From the NCBI GenBank assembly GCA_037141235.1, contig JBAXCY010000116.1, forward strand, positions 1-9,498: a stretch of 9,498 bases of DNA. The letters are read 5' to 3'. The stretch's first letter is position 1, and every line of letters begins with the position of its first letter. Below are positions 1-5,583 of this stretch, piece by piece. The stretch is from Bog-756 sp037141235. Lineage in GTDB: Bacteria; Actinomycetota; Acidimicrobiia; Acidimicrobiales; RAAP-2. The notes under the pieces were generated by a model. That model saw only the letters and a list, made by a program, of their open reading frames with translations. It did not search any database and had not been told where the DNA came from. A program made the translations under genes and the position numbers.

Positions 1-295
1 GCCTCCTGATCAACTCTCGCATGTGCCCGTCGAAAAGCACTTCCAACGTCACGGTGAACGTGTACAGCGCCGTGCCCACACCCAGCAGGATCAGCACGAT
101 GGTGAAGATCTTCACCCCGGTACCGATCGGATCAGGGAATCCGTAGCCGACGGTGGAGACCGTGACGATCGTCTCGTAGAAGGCTTCGAGGGGGGCGAAC
201 CCGAGGAGGCTGTAGCCCACGGTGCCGATCACCACGACCAGTGCCAGTGAGGCCAGGCCGATCTGTACCCGGCGGAACGGGTTCGTCATCGTCAC
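1..295 (-). CDS. Two-TM potassium channel, N-terminal part (runs off left edge)
   Basis: Reading the minus strand from a GTG at 295 gives 98 residues with no stop before the window edge. The protein shows a first hydrophobic helix (about residues 10-32), a pore helix and the filter TVGYG at residues 48-52, then a second helix (about 61-87) ending in a charged FDGHMREL stretch. This is the layout of prokaryotic two-TM K+ channels, which usually continue into a cytoplasmic RCK/TrkA-N regulatory domain; that part would lie beyond base 1. It would conduct K+ across the cell membrane. The GTG start is preferred because AGGA (303-306) lies 7 nt upstream; an ATG at 289 is the alternative. The residue after the filter is Phe rather than the more usual Asp/Glu. 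The family call is confident; whether an RCK domain follows is unknown. Confidence 0.9.
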   Translation of the reverse strand, partial: MTMTNPFRRVQIGLASLALVVVIGTVGYSLLGFAPLEAFYETIVTVSTVGYGFPDPIGTGVKIFTIVLILLGVGTALYTFTVTLEVLFDGHMRELIRR

Positions 296-345
296 GAGCC
301 GATCCTACGTGTCGGAGTCGTGACTGGATGGAAAGGGTGCGTGGC

Positions 346-371
346 GGGGTGCGGGGGGAAGGGGGGAAGGG
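346..371 (+). other. Four-run G-tract (potential G-quadruplex)
   Basis: Four G-runs (346-349, 353-358, 361-366, 369-371) are separated by loops of 3, 2 and 2 nt, fitting the G3+N1-7 quadruplex rule. The tract lies between the divergent starts at 295 (-) and 479 (+). It is immediately followed by a tandem duplication of the 11-mer gtgagatggat (371-381, 382-392). Function is not known; folding is a prediction from the motif only. Confidence 0.5.
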
Positions 372-392
372 TGAGATGGATGTGAGATGGAT
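371..392 (+). repeat. Tandem 11-bp duplication (gtgagatggat x2)
   Basis: Two exact adjacent copies of gtgagatggat are seen at 371-381 and 382-392 in the intergenic region upstream of the 479 gene. Most simply explained as replication slippage next to the G-rich tract. Confidence 0.7.
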
Positions 393-478
393 GCAGGCAT
401 TGAGGTGCCGGGCACACCGATGCGGCGTCTCACCGGGTGCCATCACACCACCGGCTGCGGCGAGGTAGGAATATCACC

Positions 479-682
479 ATGGATCAACCCCGTGAGGACA
501 ACCCGTTCCTCGGCCCTCGCTCCGCAGAGGGGAGCCTCCCCTCTCGATCTACAGATGTAGACAAGACCACCCGAGGTCAGCGAGCATCGGAACTCGGTGC
601 CGCCTACGCAGCGGCGTGGGCCGAATGGTCCAGCGATGATGCTGACCTCTGGGACCACGCAGTGGCTGACGGCCTGGGCTGA
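479..682 (+). CDS. Small acidic protein with antitoxin-like C-terminal tail
   Basis: A 67-aa ORF with ATG at 479 and a strong ribosome-binding site AGGTAGGA (463-470) 8 nt upstream. The first ~35 residues are polar and look disordered. The C-terminal ~30 residues form an Ala/Trp/Asp-rich amphipathic helix ending AEWSSDDADLWDHAVADGLG. From general knowledge of actinobacterial type II antitoxins (MazE/VapB style), tails of the pattern W..DLWD....DGL are common and serve as the toxin-binding segment. Here no ribbon-helix-helix or AbrB DNA-binding region is evident at the N-terminus, and no toxin gene is recognisable downstream, so it may be an orphan or eroded antitoxin. The last codons and the stop are part of a 19-bp sequence repeated just downstream. 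The ORF is fairly convincing because of the RBS; the antitoxin assignment is inference. Confidence 0.55.
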   Translation: MDQPREDNPFLGPRSAEGSLPSRSTDVDKTTRGQRASELGAAYAAAWAEWSSDDADLWDHAVADGLG

Positions 683-709
683 CGGGTTGAGCTGACGGCC
701 TGGGCTGAC
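665..709 (+). repeat. 19-bp direct repeat spanning a stop codon
   Basis: gctgacggcctgggctgac occurs exactly at 665-683 and 691-709, a 26-bp period. The first copy encodes the C-terminal residues (ADGLG) and stop of the 479-682 gene; the second copy is non-coding. This indicates a small local duplication of the gene's 3' end. Confidence 0.8.
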
Positions 710-996
710 ACGTCGGGGGAAGATCCGATCACGGCCCGCTGAATGGTGTCACTTGAACCACGGCCTCTGTCATCGAACTGCTGACTGGCGACGGTTTTGA
801 GGTGCGAATTCGGCGACAGGGCTTCATTACAAACGATCGGTGAGCGGCACGTCGACCCACGGCGTGCCTCGAAAACTGCGTGCATCAACGCAACCGAGGT
901 CGTGGCCACGTCGTCTCTTCGCTTGCCGTGCAGGTGGCCAAGAGCCGACACGGCGCACGTCGGATGGTCGAGCCTTGCAGTCTCTTGGTGATCCGC
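683..996. other. Gene-poor interval, no supported gene
   Basis: No ORF here has a ribosome-binding site together with plausible codon use. The ORFs present on both strands give Arg/Ser/Pro-rich shadow-like translations. A short open stretch on the plus strand ending at the TGA at 839-841 reads VIELLTGDGFEVRIRRQGF, vaguely like the start of a HicA-type toxin, but it has no start codon and stops at once. It could be a gene remnant or chance. A weak hairpin (CCGAC 945-949 / GTCGG 959-963) lies downstream of the 997-2172 gene and could help end its transcript. Confidence 0.5.
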
Positions 997-2172
997 CTAG
1001 GAGACGGTCAACAGCGGGGACCCGCTTAGAGTGACGTCCTCGAGCTGCGAGATCACGAAACTTGTCTGACCTATCTGTCCGGTACCTGCGAAGTTGCACC
1101 CATTGGATGAATTGGTCCAGGAGCCAGACACCTGACTTACAGTAAGAACCAACGAGCCAAAGCCTGTTGTATCAACAGACAACCAGACGTCATCGGCGAC
1201 GATTGGGTATCCGGCTGCACTGGAGATGTCTAGGTGCAGGGGCCATACTAACGAGGCTCCGGTAAGCACTCCGTAGCAGGAAGATGCGGTGATTCCTGTC
1301 AAAGTGACGGTGGCATGACCCGCCGCCACCGTTCCGTTCGACGCCACCGTCCCTTGCACCGTGCCAGAGCATCCGCCAGGTGAACCGGACGCACTGATCG
1401 TACCCTGGACCGAATCTCCGTCTAGGACCGATAGACCATTCGCGGCATGAAGAACGGGCGGGCCAGCTGGCACTGCTGGTGTGGCGGGGGCCGAGGCAGA
1501 CGACGGTGACCCGGTGCCGATGAAGTTAGAGGCCGTCACCGTGAAGGTGTAGGCGGTGCCGTTGGCCAAGCTAGTGACCGTGCACGAGGTCGTACTAGTG
1601 GCGCACGGAGATGCACCCGGTGACGAGGTCACCGTGTAGCCGGTGATGGCCGATCCGCCGTCAGAGGTCGGAGCTGTCCACGACACGACGGACGACGCAT
1701 CAGCATTCGAGGTAGCGGTGACCCCGGTCGGGGCGCCGGGCACGGTGGCCGGGCCGATACTAAGTGACGTCGTGGCCGTATTCTGCGTCTTGGGTTTCCC
1801 CGTCTTGGTGTCGAGGACCACTACCGTGACGGTAGATGGCGCGCTCTTCGTTGACGGTGTCCCAGTGATCGATCCAGTCGTCTTGCCCAGCTTCAACCCC
1901 TTGGGCAGCTTGGCTGAGCCCACGGCGAGCTTCCATGTGTAGGGAGCATTCCCACCGGTGGCAGCCAACTGAGCGGTATATGCCGTGCCGATTGTGAATC
2001 CAGGAAGCGTGGTCGTCGAGATCGTGAGGGTTCCGGTTGCGCTTGCCACTGACGGGACGGCGACCAGCATCGATGTCGCCCCCAAGAGTCCCGTCGCCAC
2101 AACGGCAAGGGATCGCAGGCTTCGCTGCCAGCCGTGTGTAGGCGTATTCCTCTGGTTGACTGTCCCGTTCAT
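997..2172 (-). CDS. Secreted protein with putative-Ig and fibronectin type III domains
   Basis: A 391-aa exported protein. Residues 1-45 are a Sec signal peptide: basic n-region, hydrophobic core around 22-38, and AxA-type cleavage near VASA-TG. Residues ~47-140 look like a putative-Ig/cadherin-like (He_PIG) module, with the typical PYTW...LPKGLKL...G.I.GTP signature. Residues ~145-235 are an Fn3 module (PGAPTGVTA, SWTAPTSDGGSAITGYTV, GTAYTFTVTA) with a Cys190/Cys197 pair. Residues ~240-391 are a Gly/Ser/Thr-rich beta-type domain with Cys268, Cys299 and Cys359 that I do not recognise. Such modules mediate adhesion or scaffold extracellular proteins; no enzyme motif is visible. Start chosen at ATG 2172, with an AAGGGGGGG box 5 nt upstream rather than the in-frame GTG at 2190. 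A sigma70-like promoter lies at 2216-2244. Third positions are less GC-biased than in neighbouring genes, hinting at a different origin. Confidence 0.85.
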   Translation of the reverse strand: MNGTVNQRNTPTHGWQRSLRSLAVVATGLLGATSMLVAVPSVASATGTLTISTTTLPGFTIGTAYTAQLAATGGNAPYTWKLAVGSAKLPKGLKLGKTTGSITGTPSTKSAPSTVTVVVLDTKTGKPKTQNTATTSLSIGPATVPGAPTGVTATSNADASSVVSWTAPTSDGGSAITGYTVTSSPGASPCATSTTSCTVTSLANGTAYTFTVTASNFIGTGSPSSASAPATPAVPAGPPVLHAANGLSVLDGDSVQGTISASGSPGGCSGTVQGTVASNGTVAAGHATVTLTGITASSCYGVLTGASLVWPLHLDISSAAGYPIVADDVWLSVDTTGFGSLVLTVSQVSGSWTNSSNGCNFAGTGQIGQTSFVISQLEDVTLSGSPLLTVS

Positions 2173-2207
2173 TGAAACCCCCCCTTGCACTTTTCGAATG
2201 TTTCAGA

Positions 2208-2235
2208 TTGACCACAGTATGTTCTGTTTGACCAC
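2208..2235. promoter_or_regulatory. Direct repeat TTGACCAC x2, 20-bp period, over promoter (possible operator)
   Basis: Exact copies of TTGACCAC occur at 2208-2215 and 2228-2235. A 20-bp period places them on the same DNA face about two helical turns apart. One copy lies in the spacer of the promoter at 2216-2244 and the other just downstream of its -10. That geometry suits a repressor or dimeric regulator, but no cognate protein can be named. Confidence 0.4.
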
Positions 2236-2244
2236 GGAAGTCAA
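2216..2244 (-). promoter_or_regulatory. Sigma70-type promoter for the secreted Ig/Fn3 protein
   Basis: On the minus strand TTGACT (2239-2244) and CATACT (2216-2221) are separated by exactly 17 bp. They sit about 45-70 bp upstream of the ATG at 2172 in a locally AT-rich patch. The -35 matches the consensus at five of six positions and the -10 at four of six. Confidence 0.6.
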
Positions 2245-2370
2245 GACGTAGTGAACACATTTCAATTGCATGGATATCTGATGCACGTATATACAGGTGG
2301 ACTTCGCCCCTCCATAGGCAAAATCGTCACTTCGCATTGAGGTGTCGGAGATCACGTCCCTCCGGTCGGG

Positions 2371-2478
2371 CTACTCGATGACCAGTGCATAGGCAGTCAT
2401 TCCCTGAACGGGCGCCAGCGCTTTCGCTTCTTCGGCCAACACCTCGGGGAGCAGGAACGCCCGCGACATCGGACCCAT
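2371..2478 (-). CDS. Possible 35-aa ORF downstream of the WYL regulator
   Basis: On the minus strand an ATG at 2478 (or 2469) opens a 35-codon frame ending in TAG at 2371-2373, starting 23 bp after the WYL gene's stop codon. The translation contains FLLPEVLAEEAKALAPVQG and ends MTAYALVIE, with protein-like composition and no rare-residue runs, unlike the shadow frames around it. A GGGAG box is 11 nt before the first ATG, longer than ideal. It could be a translated micro-protein co-transcribed with the regulator, or the remnant C-terminus of a larger gene that was lost. I do not recognise the family. Confidence 0.35.
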   Translation of the reverse strand: MGPMSRAFLLPEVLAEEAKALAPVQGMTAYALVIE

Positions 2479-2501
2479 GGAACCAGCTGCTCCCTACGGT
2501 G

Positions 2502-3497
2502 TCACCACGGGGTCACCGGGGGTGCGTCCGCCCGGTACAGCTGAGCCACTGCCTCGATCTGCACACTCATGGCCGCACGCAGTGCAGGCGGTCCCAGCAC
2601 CTCGGCGTCCATACCGAACCGGAGGAGCTCGCGGGACGCCTGGTCCACGTCGGTCTCGACGGCGAGTTCCGTTTCGATCCATCCCTCAATGTCGGGATCG
2701 GTGGCCTTCCCCCGGGCCAGGCGCTCCACGTCGGGGCCGAGTACCGCCGCCAGCCGCTCCATCCCCCGAGGCGAGAGCCGCACCCGAGCCCGAGCCGGCA
2801 GTACGGCCGCCTCATATCCCTCGGCATTGGCCACCCAGAATGCTTCGAGGTCGAATCCGTCGGGCCGATCGAACCCGTCGACCAAGGTCTCGAGCCCCAT
2901 GATCCGCGACACCCGGTAGGTATGGACCTCGCCGTCGGCCCGGGCCACCAGATACCAGAACCCGCCCTTCAGCACGATGCCCAATGGATCGACGAGCCGC
3001 TCCACCTCTCCAGCCCACCGCTGATAGCGCACGGCCAGGCGCCTCTGGTTCCACACAGCATCGGCCACCTCGGCCAGGTGCGGGGCCGGGTCCTGTCCGG
3101 TAAACCAGCCCGGTGCATCGAGGTGGAACCGCTCGCGGATCCGAGCCGTCCTGCCCCGCAGCTCTGGCGGTAGTGCGGAGTCGAGCTTCAGTCCGGCCAC
3201 CGCCACCACCGTGCCCAGGCCAAGCTCTGCAGCCGGGCCGGGCAGCCCTGTCAGGAACAGCGCCTCGGCCTCGCCGGTGGTGAGCCCGGTCAGGCGGGCC
3301 TGCCAGCCCTCCACCAACCGGTAGCCCCCCGCAGGGCCCGGGTGCGAATAGATCGGCACCCCGGCCATCATCAGCGCCTCGGCGTCTCGGTAGATGGTGC
3401 GCACCGACACCTCGAGCTCATCGGCCAGACGCACTGCGCTCATCTGCCCATTGAGTTGCAGGAGCAACAGAATCCGGATCAGGCGGCTCGACTTCAC
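2502..3497 (-). CDS. YafY-family transcriptional regulator (DeoR-like HTH + WYL domain)
   Basis: A 331-aa protein, the usual length for this family. Residues ~4-45 form a DeoR/HTH_11-type winged helix with recognition helix SVRTIYRDAEAL (31-42). This is followed by the family's typical GVPIYSHPGPAGGYRL wing segment (46-61). A central WYL domain carries the motif KGGFWYLVARADGEVHTYRVSRI (178-199 region; Trp181-Tyr182-Leu183), and a WCX-like C-terminal region follows. WYL proteins are cytoplasmic transcription factors that sense a ligand, often a nucleotide or nucleic acid. Start is GTG at 3497 with AGAAG about 8 nt upstream. It is divergent from an AAA ATPase gene, and a perfect palindrome lies midway between the two starts, so it probably controls itself and its neighbour. 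The effector is unknown. Confidence 0.92.
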   Translation of the reverse strand: MKSSRLIRILLLLQLNGQMSAVRLADELEVSVRTIYRDAEALMMAGVPIYSHPGPAGGYRLVEGWQARLTGLTTGEAEALFLTGLPGPAAELGLGTVVAVAGLKLDSALPPELRGRTARIRERFHLDAPGWFTGQDPAPHLAEVADAVWNQRRLAVRYQRWAGEVERLVDPLGIVLKGGFWYLVARADGEVHTYRVSRIMGLETLVDGFDRPDGFDLEAFWVANAEGYEAAVLPARARVRLSPRGMERLAAVLGPDVERLARGKATDPDIEGWIETELAVETDVDQASRELLRFGMDAEVLGPPALRAAMSVQIEAVAQLYRADAPPVTPW

Positions 3498-3519
3498 GGT
3501 CTGATCTTCTCATCTATCC

Positions 3520-3536
3520 CTGACAGGTTCTGTCAG
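3520..3536. promoter_or_regulatory. Perfect 7-3-7 palindrome, likely operator of the WYL regulator
   Basis: CTGACAG (3520-3526), spacer GTT, CTGTCAG (3530-3536) form a perfect inverted repeat. It lies 22 bp from both start codons: the regulator GTG at 3497 (-) and the ATPase ATG at 3559 (+). Palindromes of TGACAG...CTGTCA type next to YafY/WYL genes are common autoregulatory sites (general knowledge). Assignment to this regulator is by position. Confidence 0.65.
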
Positions 3537-3558
3537 TATCTGTTGGGACCATGGACGG

Positions 3559-4842
3559 ATGACACCAGTCCAACCCACCTGCCCTGCCCCTGCATCTGCA
3601 TCTGCCCCGGCCCCTGCCCGTGCACCCGCCAGCACCCCACCCCGGTCCGCACTGTTCGCCGCGGAGGCGGCAGCCCCGGTGCACTTCTCCTTCACCATCG
3701 ACAACGGGAGCCTCCGGGACACCGCCGACGTCGCCCTCCTCGACCGCATGATGGGAGGTGACCTGCCCTTCGCCTGGGGCCACCACGGCCCGACCCCTGC
3801 AGGTCTGCCGGTCCCCACCCCCGAAGACATGGCCGCCTATGTGGACCCGGAGGCTCGCATCACCCGCAGCTTCGAGATCGTGGTCGGGAGCCAGATCATC
3901 GCCGAGGGGTCCGGCTACATCATCCAGATCTGGCTCACCTCGGGATGGTTGATGATCCGGGTGGCGGCCGACTCTCCGGGGCTGGCCCGCTCCATCGGGA
4001 CGGCTGCCGTGGCCCGGCTGCCAGCCCCTCCGGAGGAGGCAGCGCACGACCCGTCCGAGGTCCGCCTCCGCGTGTGGTGCAGCGGCGGCACGGGCGCCCG
4101 GACGACGTGGGCGACCGCTGTGGCCCCGTCATGGGAGGAGGCCAGAGCCAACTATCCGATAGCGACCGCTGACTCGCTGGGGGCGCTGGTCGAGGCGAGG
4201 CCGGACTGCGGTGGTCGACTGGGTGGGAGCCTGATCCTCTTCCACGGCCCGCCTGGGGTGGGCAAGACCAGTGCGGTGCGCTCCCTGGCCCGCGAATGGG
4301 CGGGCTGGTGCGACTTCGAGACGATCACCGATCCCGAGCGGCTCTTCGGCGATCCCGAGTACCTCGTGTCAGTGGTCGACGGGGAACAGCCGGGCGGCGG
4401 GTCGGGCGGCGGGATCAGTGCCGGGAATGGTGGCGCGGCGAGTGGCGGGACGGAGCCCTCCGGCGGTCCTAGCGGCCGGCGGTTCCGGTGCCTGGTGCTC
4501 GAGGATGCCGACAACTACCTCCACGCCGAGGTCGGTGGTCGAGAGGCGGCCATCAGTCGGTTGCTCAACACGGCTGATGGCCTGGTCGGAAACGACCGGC
4601 TGTTGGTGCTGCTGACCATGAACACGCCGGCCCACCGCCTGAATCCGGCCATTCTGCGACCCGGGCGGATGTTCGCATCGATCGCCTTCGAGCACTTCGG
4701 CCAGGTCGAAGCGAGACGCTGGTTCGGTCGGAGTGCCGATGTGCCGGTGGGAGGGATCTCGCTGGCTCAGATGCTCCATCAGCGGGGCGACCTCTGTCAG
4801 ATCACATCATCCACTGTGGCCGACGTGGCCGGGTACCTGTGA
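3559..4842 (+). CDS. AAA family ATPase with N-terminal DUF5925-like domain
   Basis: A 427-aa protein. Residues 1-40 are a low-complexity Ala/Pro segment. Residues ~41-210 resemble the DUF5925 region that precedes AAA modules in actinobacteria. The AAA core follows: Walker A GPPGVGKT (230-237), Walker B CLVLED (311-316, Glu-Asp order rather than Asp-Glu), sensor-1-like LLTMNT (351-356) and LRPGRM (366-371) with candidate arginine fingers. The small helical lid is short and the protein ends soon after. A Gly/Ser-rich stretch (about 278-307) is inserted between Walker A and B. The protein is probably a cytoplasmic remodelling or MoxR/FtsH-like ATPase; its substrate is unknown. It lies divergent from the WYL regulator and shares its palindromic operator. 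ATG 3559 follows a modest GGGA box (3545-3548); a three-codon ATG-GAC-GGA-TGA frame overlaps the start. Confidence 0.85.
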   Translation: MTPVQPTCPAPASASAPAPARAPASTPPRSALFAAEAAAPVHFSFTIDNGSLRDTADVALLDRMMGGDLPFAWGHHGPTPAGLPVPTPEDMAAYVDPEARITRSFEIVVGSQIIAEGSGYIIQIWLTSGWLMIRVAADSPGLARSIGTAAVARLPAPPEEAAHDPSEVRLRVWCSGGTGARTTWATAVAPSWEEARANYPIATADSLGALVEARPDCGGRLGGSLILFHGPPGVGKTSAVRSLAREWAGWCDFETITDPERLFGDPEYLVSVVDGEQPGGGSGGGISAGNGGAASGGTEPSGGPSGRRFRCLVLEDADNYLHAEVGGREAAISRLLNTADGLVGNDRLLVLLTMNTPAHRLNPAILRPGRMFASIAFEHFGQVEARRWFGRSADVPVGGISLAQMLHQRGDLCQITSSTVADVAGYL

Positions 4843-4892
4843 GGTGTGGTTAGGGAATGAATCGCACCCAGCCGGAGTAGGGAATCTGGCTT

Positions 4893-4907
4893 GGAGGCAT
4901 TGCCTCC
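4893..4907 (+). terminator. Hairpin after the AAA ATPase, possible terminator
   Basis: GGAGGC (4893-4898), loop ATT, GCCTCC (4902-4907) form a perfect stem 51 bp beyond the ATPase stop. No T-tract follows, so intrinsic termination is uncertain, though U-less hairpins are common in GC-rich actinobacteria. Confidence 0.35.
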
Positions 4908-4931
4908 TGAAGTTGTCTAAACGGGATTGAC

Positions 4932-5024
4932 TTGTTCAGTAAATCGAGGATTGACTACGCGGCTGAATCCCTGAAGGATCTGAAGGATCTCGATCCAGAG
5001 TTGGGAGCGAACTGGTGGCGATAG
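4932..5024 (+). CDS. Possible 30-aa leader/partner ORF overlapping the HicB-like gene
   Basis: A TTG at 4932 opens a 30-codon frame ending in TAG at 5022-5024. The stop lies inside the first codons of the next gene (GTG 5015), a coupling-type overlap of 10 bp. The peptide contains FSKSRIDYAAESLKDL followed by KDLDPELGANWWR: charged, amphipathic and protein-like. GGGA (4923-4926) lies 5 nt before TTG, but no ATG or GTG start is available and an in-frame TGA lies upstream at 4908-4910. A repeated ctgaaggat unit (4971-4979, 4980-4988) gives the LKDLKDL repeat. It does not resemble HicA. It may be a leader peptide, a tiny partner protein or the stump of a lost gene. Confidence 0.35.
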   Translation: MFSKSRIDYAAESLKDLKDLDPELGANWWR

Positions 5025-5419
5025 AAACAGAACGGAGTTCCTTCAACTGTCGGGCTACCCGGGTCGACGGGTGGTGGGCGATCAATGTCGATGGCCTTCC
5101 TGGCGCCCACACCCAGGCCCGTCGTCTCGACAAGGCGGAGGCGGCTGCCCGCGACATGCTGTCACTTCCGTTTGATCGAACTCCCGACTTCTTCGACGTG
5201 ACCGTCTCGGCCGAACTCTCCCGCGGGGAGCGCGACGCGCTTGATCGGATCGCCGAGGCCCGGGAGCGCTACGAGGTGGCCAAGTCCGAAATGTCGATCG
5301 CTCAACGTTCGGCCGTGTCCCTCTTGGTCGACCAGGAAGGGCTCACCATCCGAGATGCCGGCGTGATCATGGGCGTGTCCTACCAACGCATCGCCCAACT
5401 GACCGGGCAGTCTGACTGA
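5015..5419 (+). CDS. HicB-like protein with C-terminal helix-turn-helix
   Basis: A 134-aa protein. Residues ~10-65 show the HicB-type fold pattern of actinobacterial members: RVDGWWAINVDGLPGAHTQARRLDKAE, then ARDML and a strand before the linker (motif positions 17-42). Residues ~68-100 are a charged helical segment, and 108-132 form an HTH (LTIRDAGVIMGVSYQRIAQL) that probably binds DNA. HicB proteins normally neutralise a HicA RNase toxin and repress the operon; here no HicA gene is adjacent, so it may be a solitary regulator. GTG 5015 has a GGGAG box (5003-5007) 7 nt upstream, inside the small overlapping ORF, suggesting translational coupling. A hairpin begins at its stop codon. HicB-family assignment is good; toxin-antitoxin function is unproven. 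Confidence 0.75.
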   Translation: MAIETERSSFNCRATRVDGWWAINVDGLPGAHTQARRLDKAEAAARDMLSLPFDRTPDFFDVTVSAELSRGERDALDRIAEARERYEVAKSEMSIAQRSAVSLLVDQEGLTIRDAGVIMGVSYQRIAQLTGQSD

Positions 5420-5432
5420 CGAAAGGTCAGTC
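5414..5432 (+). terminator. Hairpin overlapping the HicB-like stop codon
   Basis: GACTGAC (5414-5420), loop GAAAG, GTCAGTC (5426-5432) form a perfect 7-bp stem that includes the TGA stop (5417-5419). It probably marks the transcript end. No T-tract follows. Confidence 0.45.
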
Positions 5433-5500
5433 CACCGCAGCGTCGAGTCCCTGACTGAAACCGTCACACCTCAGCATCCCGGTCCTTTGCGCGGCGGCGA

Positions 5501-5515
5501 CCCGGTGCGACCGGG
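5501..5515. terminator. GC-rich hairpin in convergent gap
   Basis: CCCGGT (5501-5506), GCG, ACCGGG (5510-5515) form a perfect 6-bp stem between the convergent HicB-like (+) and HEVGEW exoprotein (-) genes. It could act for either strand. Confidence 0.35.
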
Positions 5516-5544
5516 CCCTAAAACCCGTTCGGGCGGCACGAGGG

Positions 5545-5562
5545 AGGAGCCAGCGCTCCTCG
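5545..5562 (-). terminator. Hairpin downstream of the HEVGEW exoprotein gene
   Basis: GAGGAGC (5545-5551), loop CAGC, GCTCCTC (5556-5562) form a perfect 7-bp stem 21 bp past the stop codon of the minus-strand gene. It is a likely terminator-type hairpin, without a U-tract. Confidence 0.45.
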
Positions 5563-5583
5563 ATCACCCCAACTGGAGATCGA

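Noticed and set aside
764..841. Possible HicA-toxin remnant (VIELLTGDGFEVRIRRQGF)
   Set aside because: Similarity is only impressionistic; no start codon, no GSH motif and an early stop.
604..951. 115-codon minus-strand ORF across the gene-poor interval
   Set aside because: It overlaps the better-supported 479-682 gene, has Ser/Arg-rich shadow-like composition and no clear ribosome-binding site.
2346..2364. Hairpin CGGAG/CTCCG after the 2371-2478 ORF as a terminator
   Set aside because: Only a 5-bp stem with a 9-nt loop and no T-tract; too weak to call.
2385..3173. 262-codon plus-strand ORF opposite the WYL regulator
   Set aside because: His/Pro/Arg-rich antisense shadow of a clear WYL-family gene.
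4851..4885. TAGGGAAT repeated at 4851-4858 and 4878-4885
   Set aside because: Short 8-mer pair with no promoter or inverted-repeat context; chance is likely.
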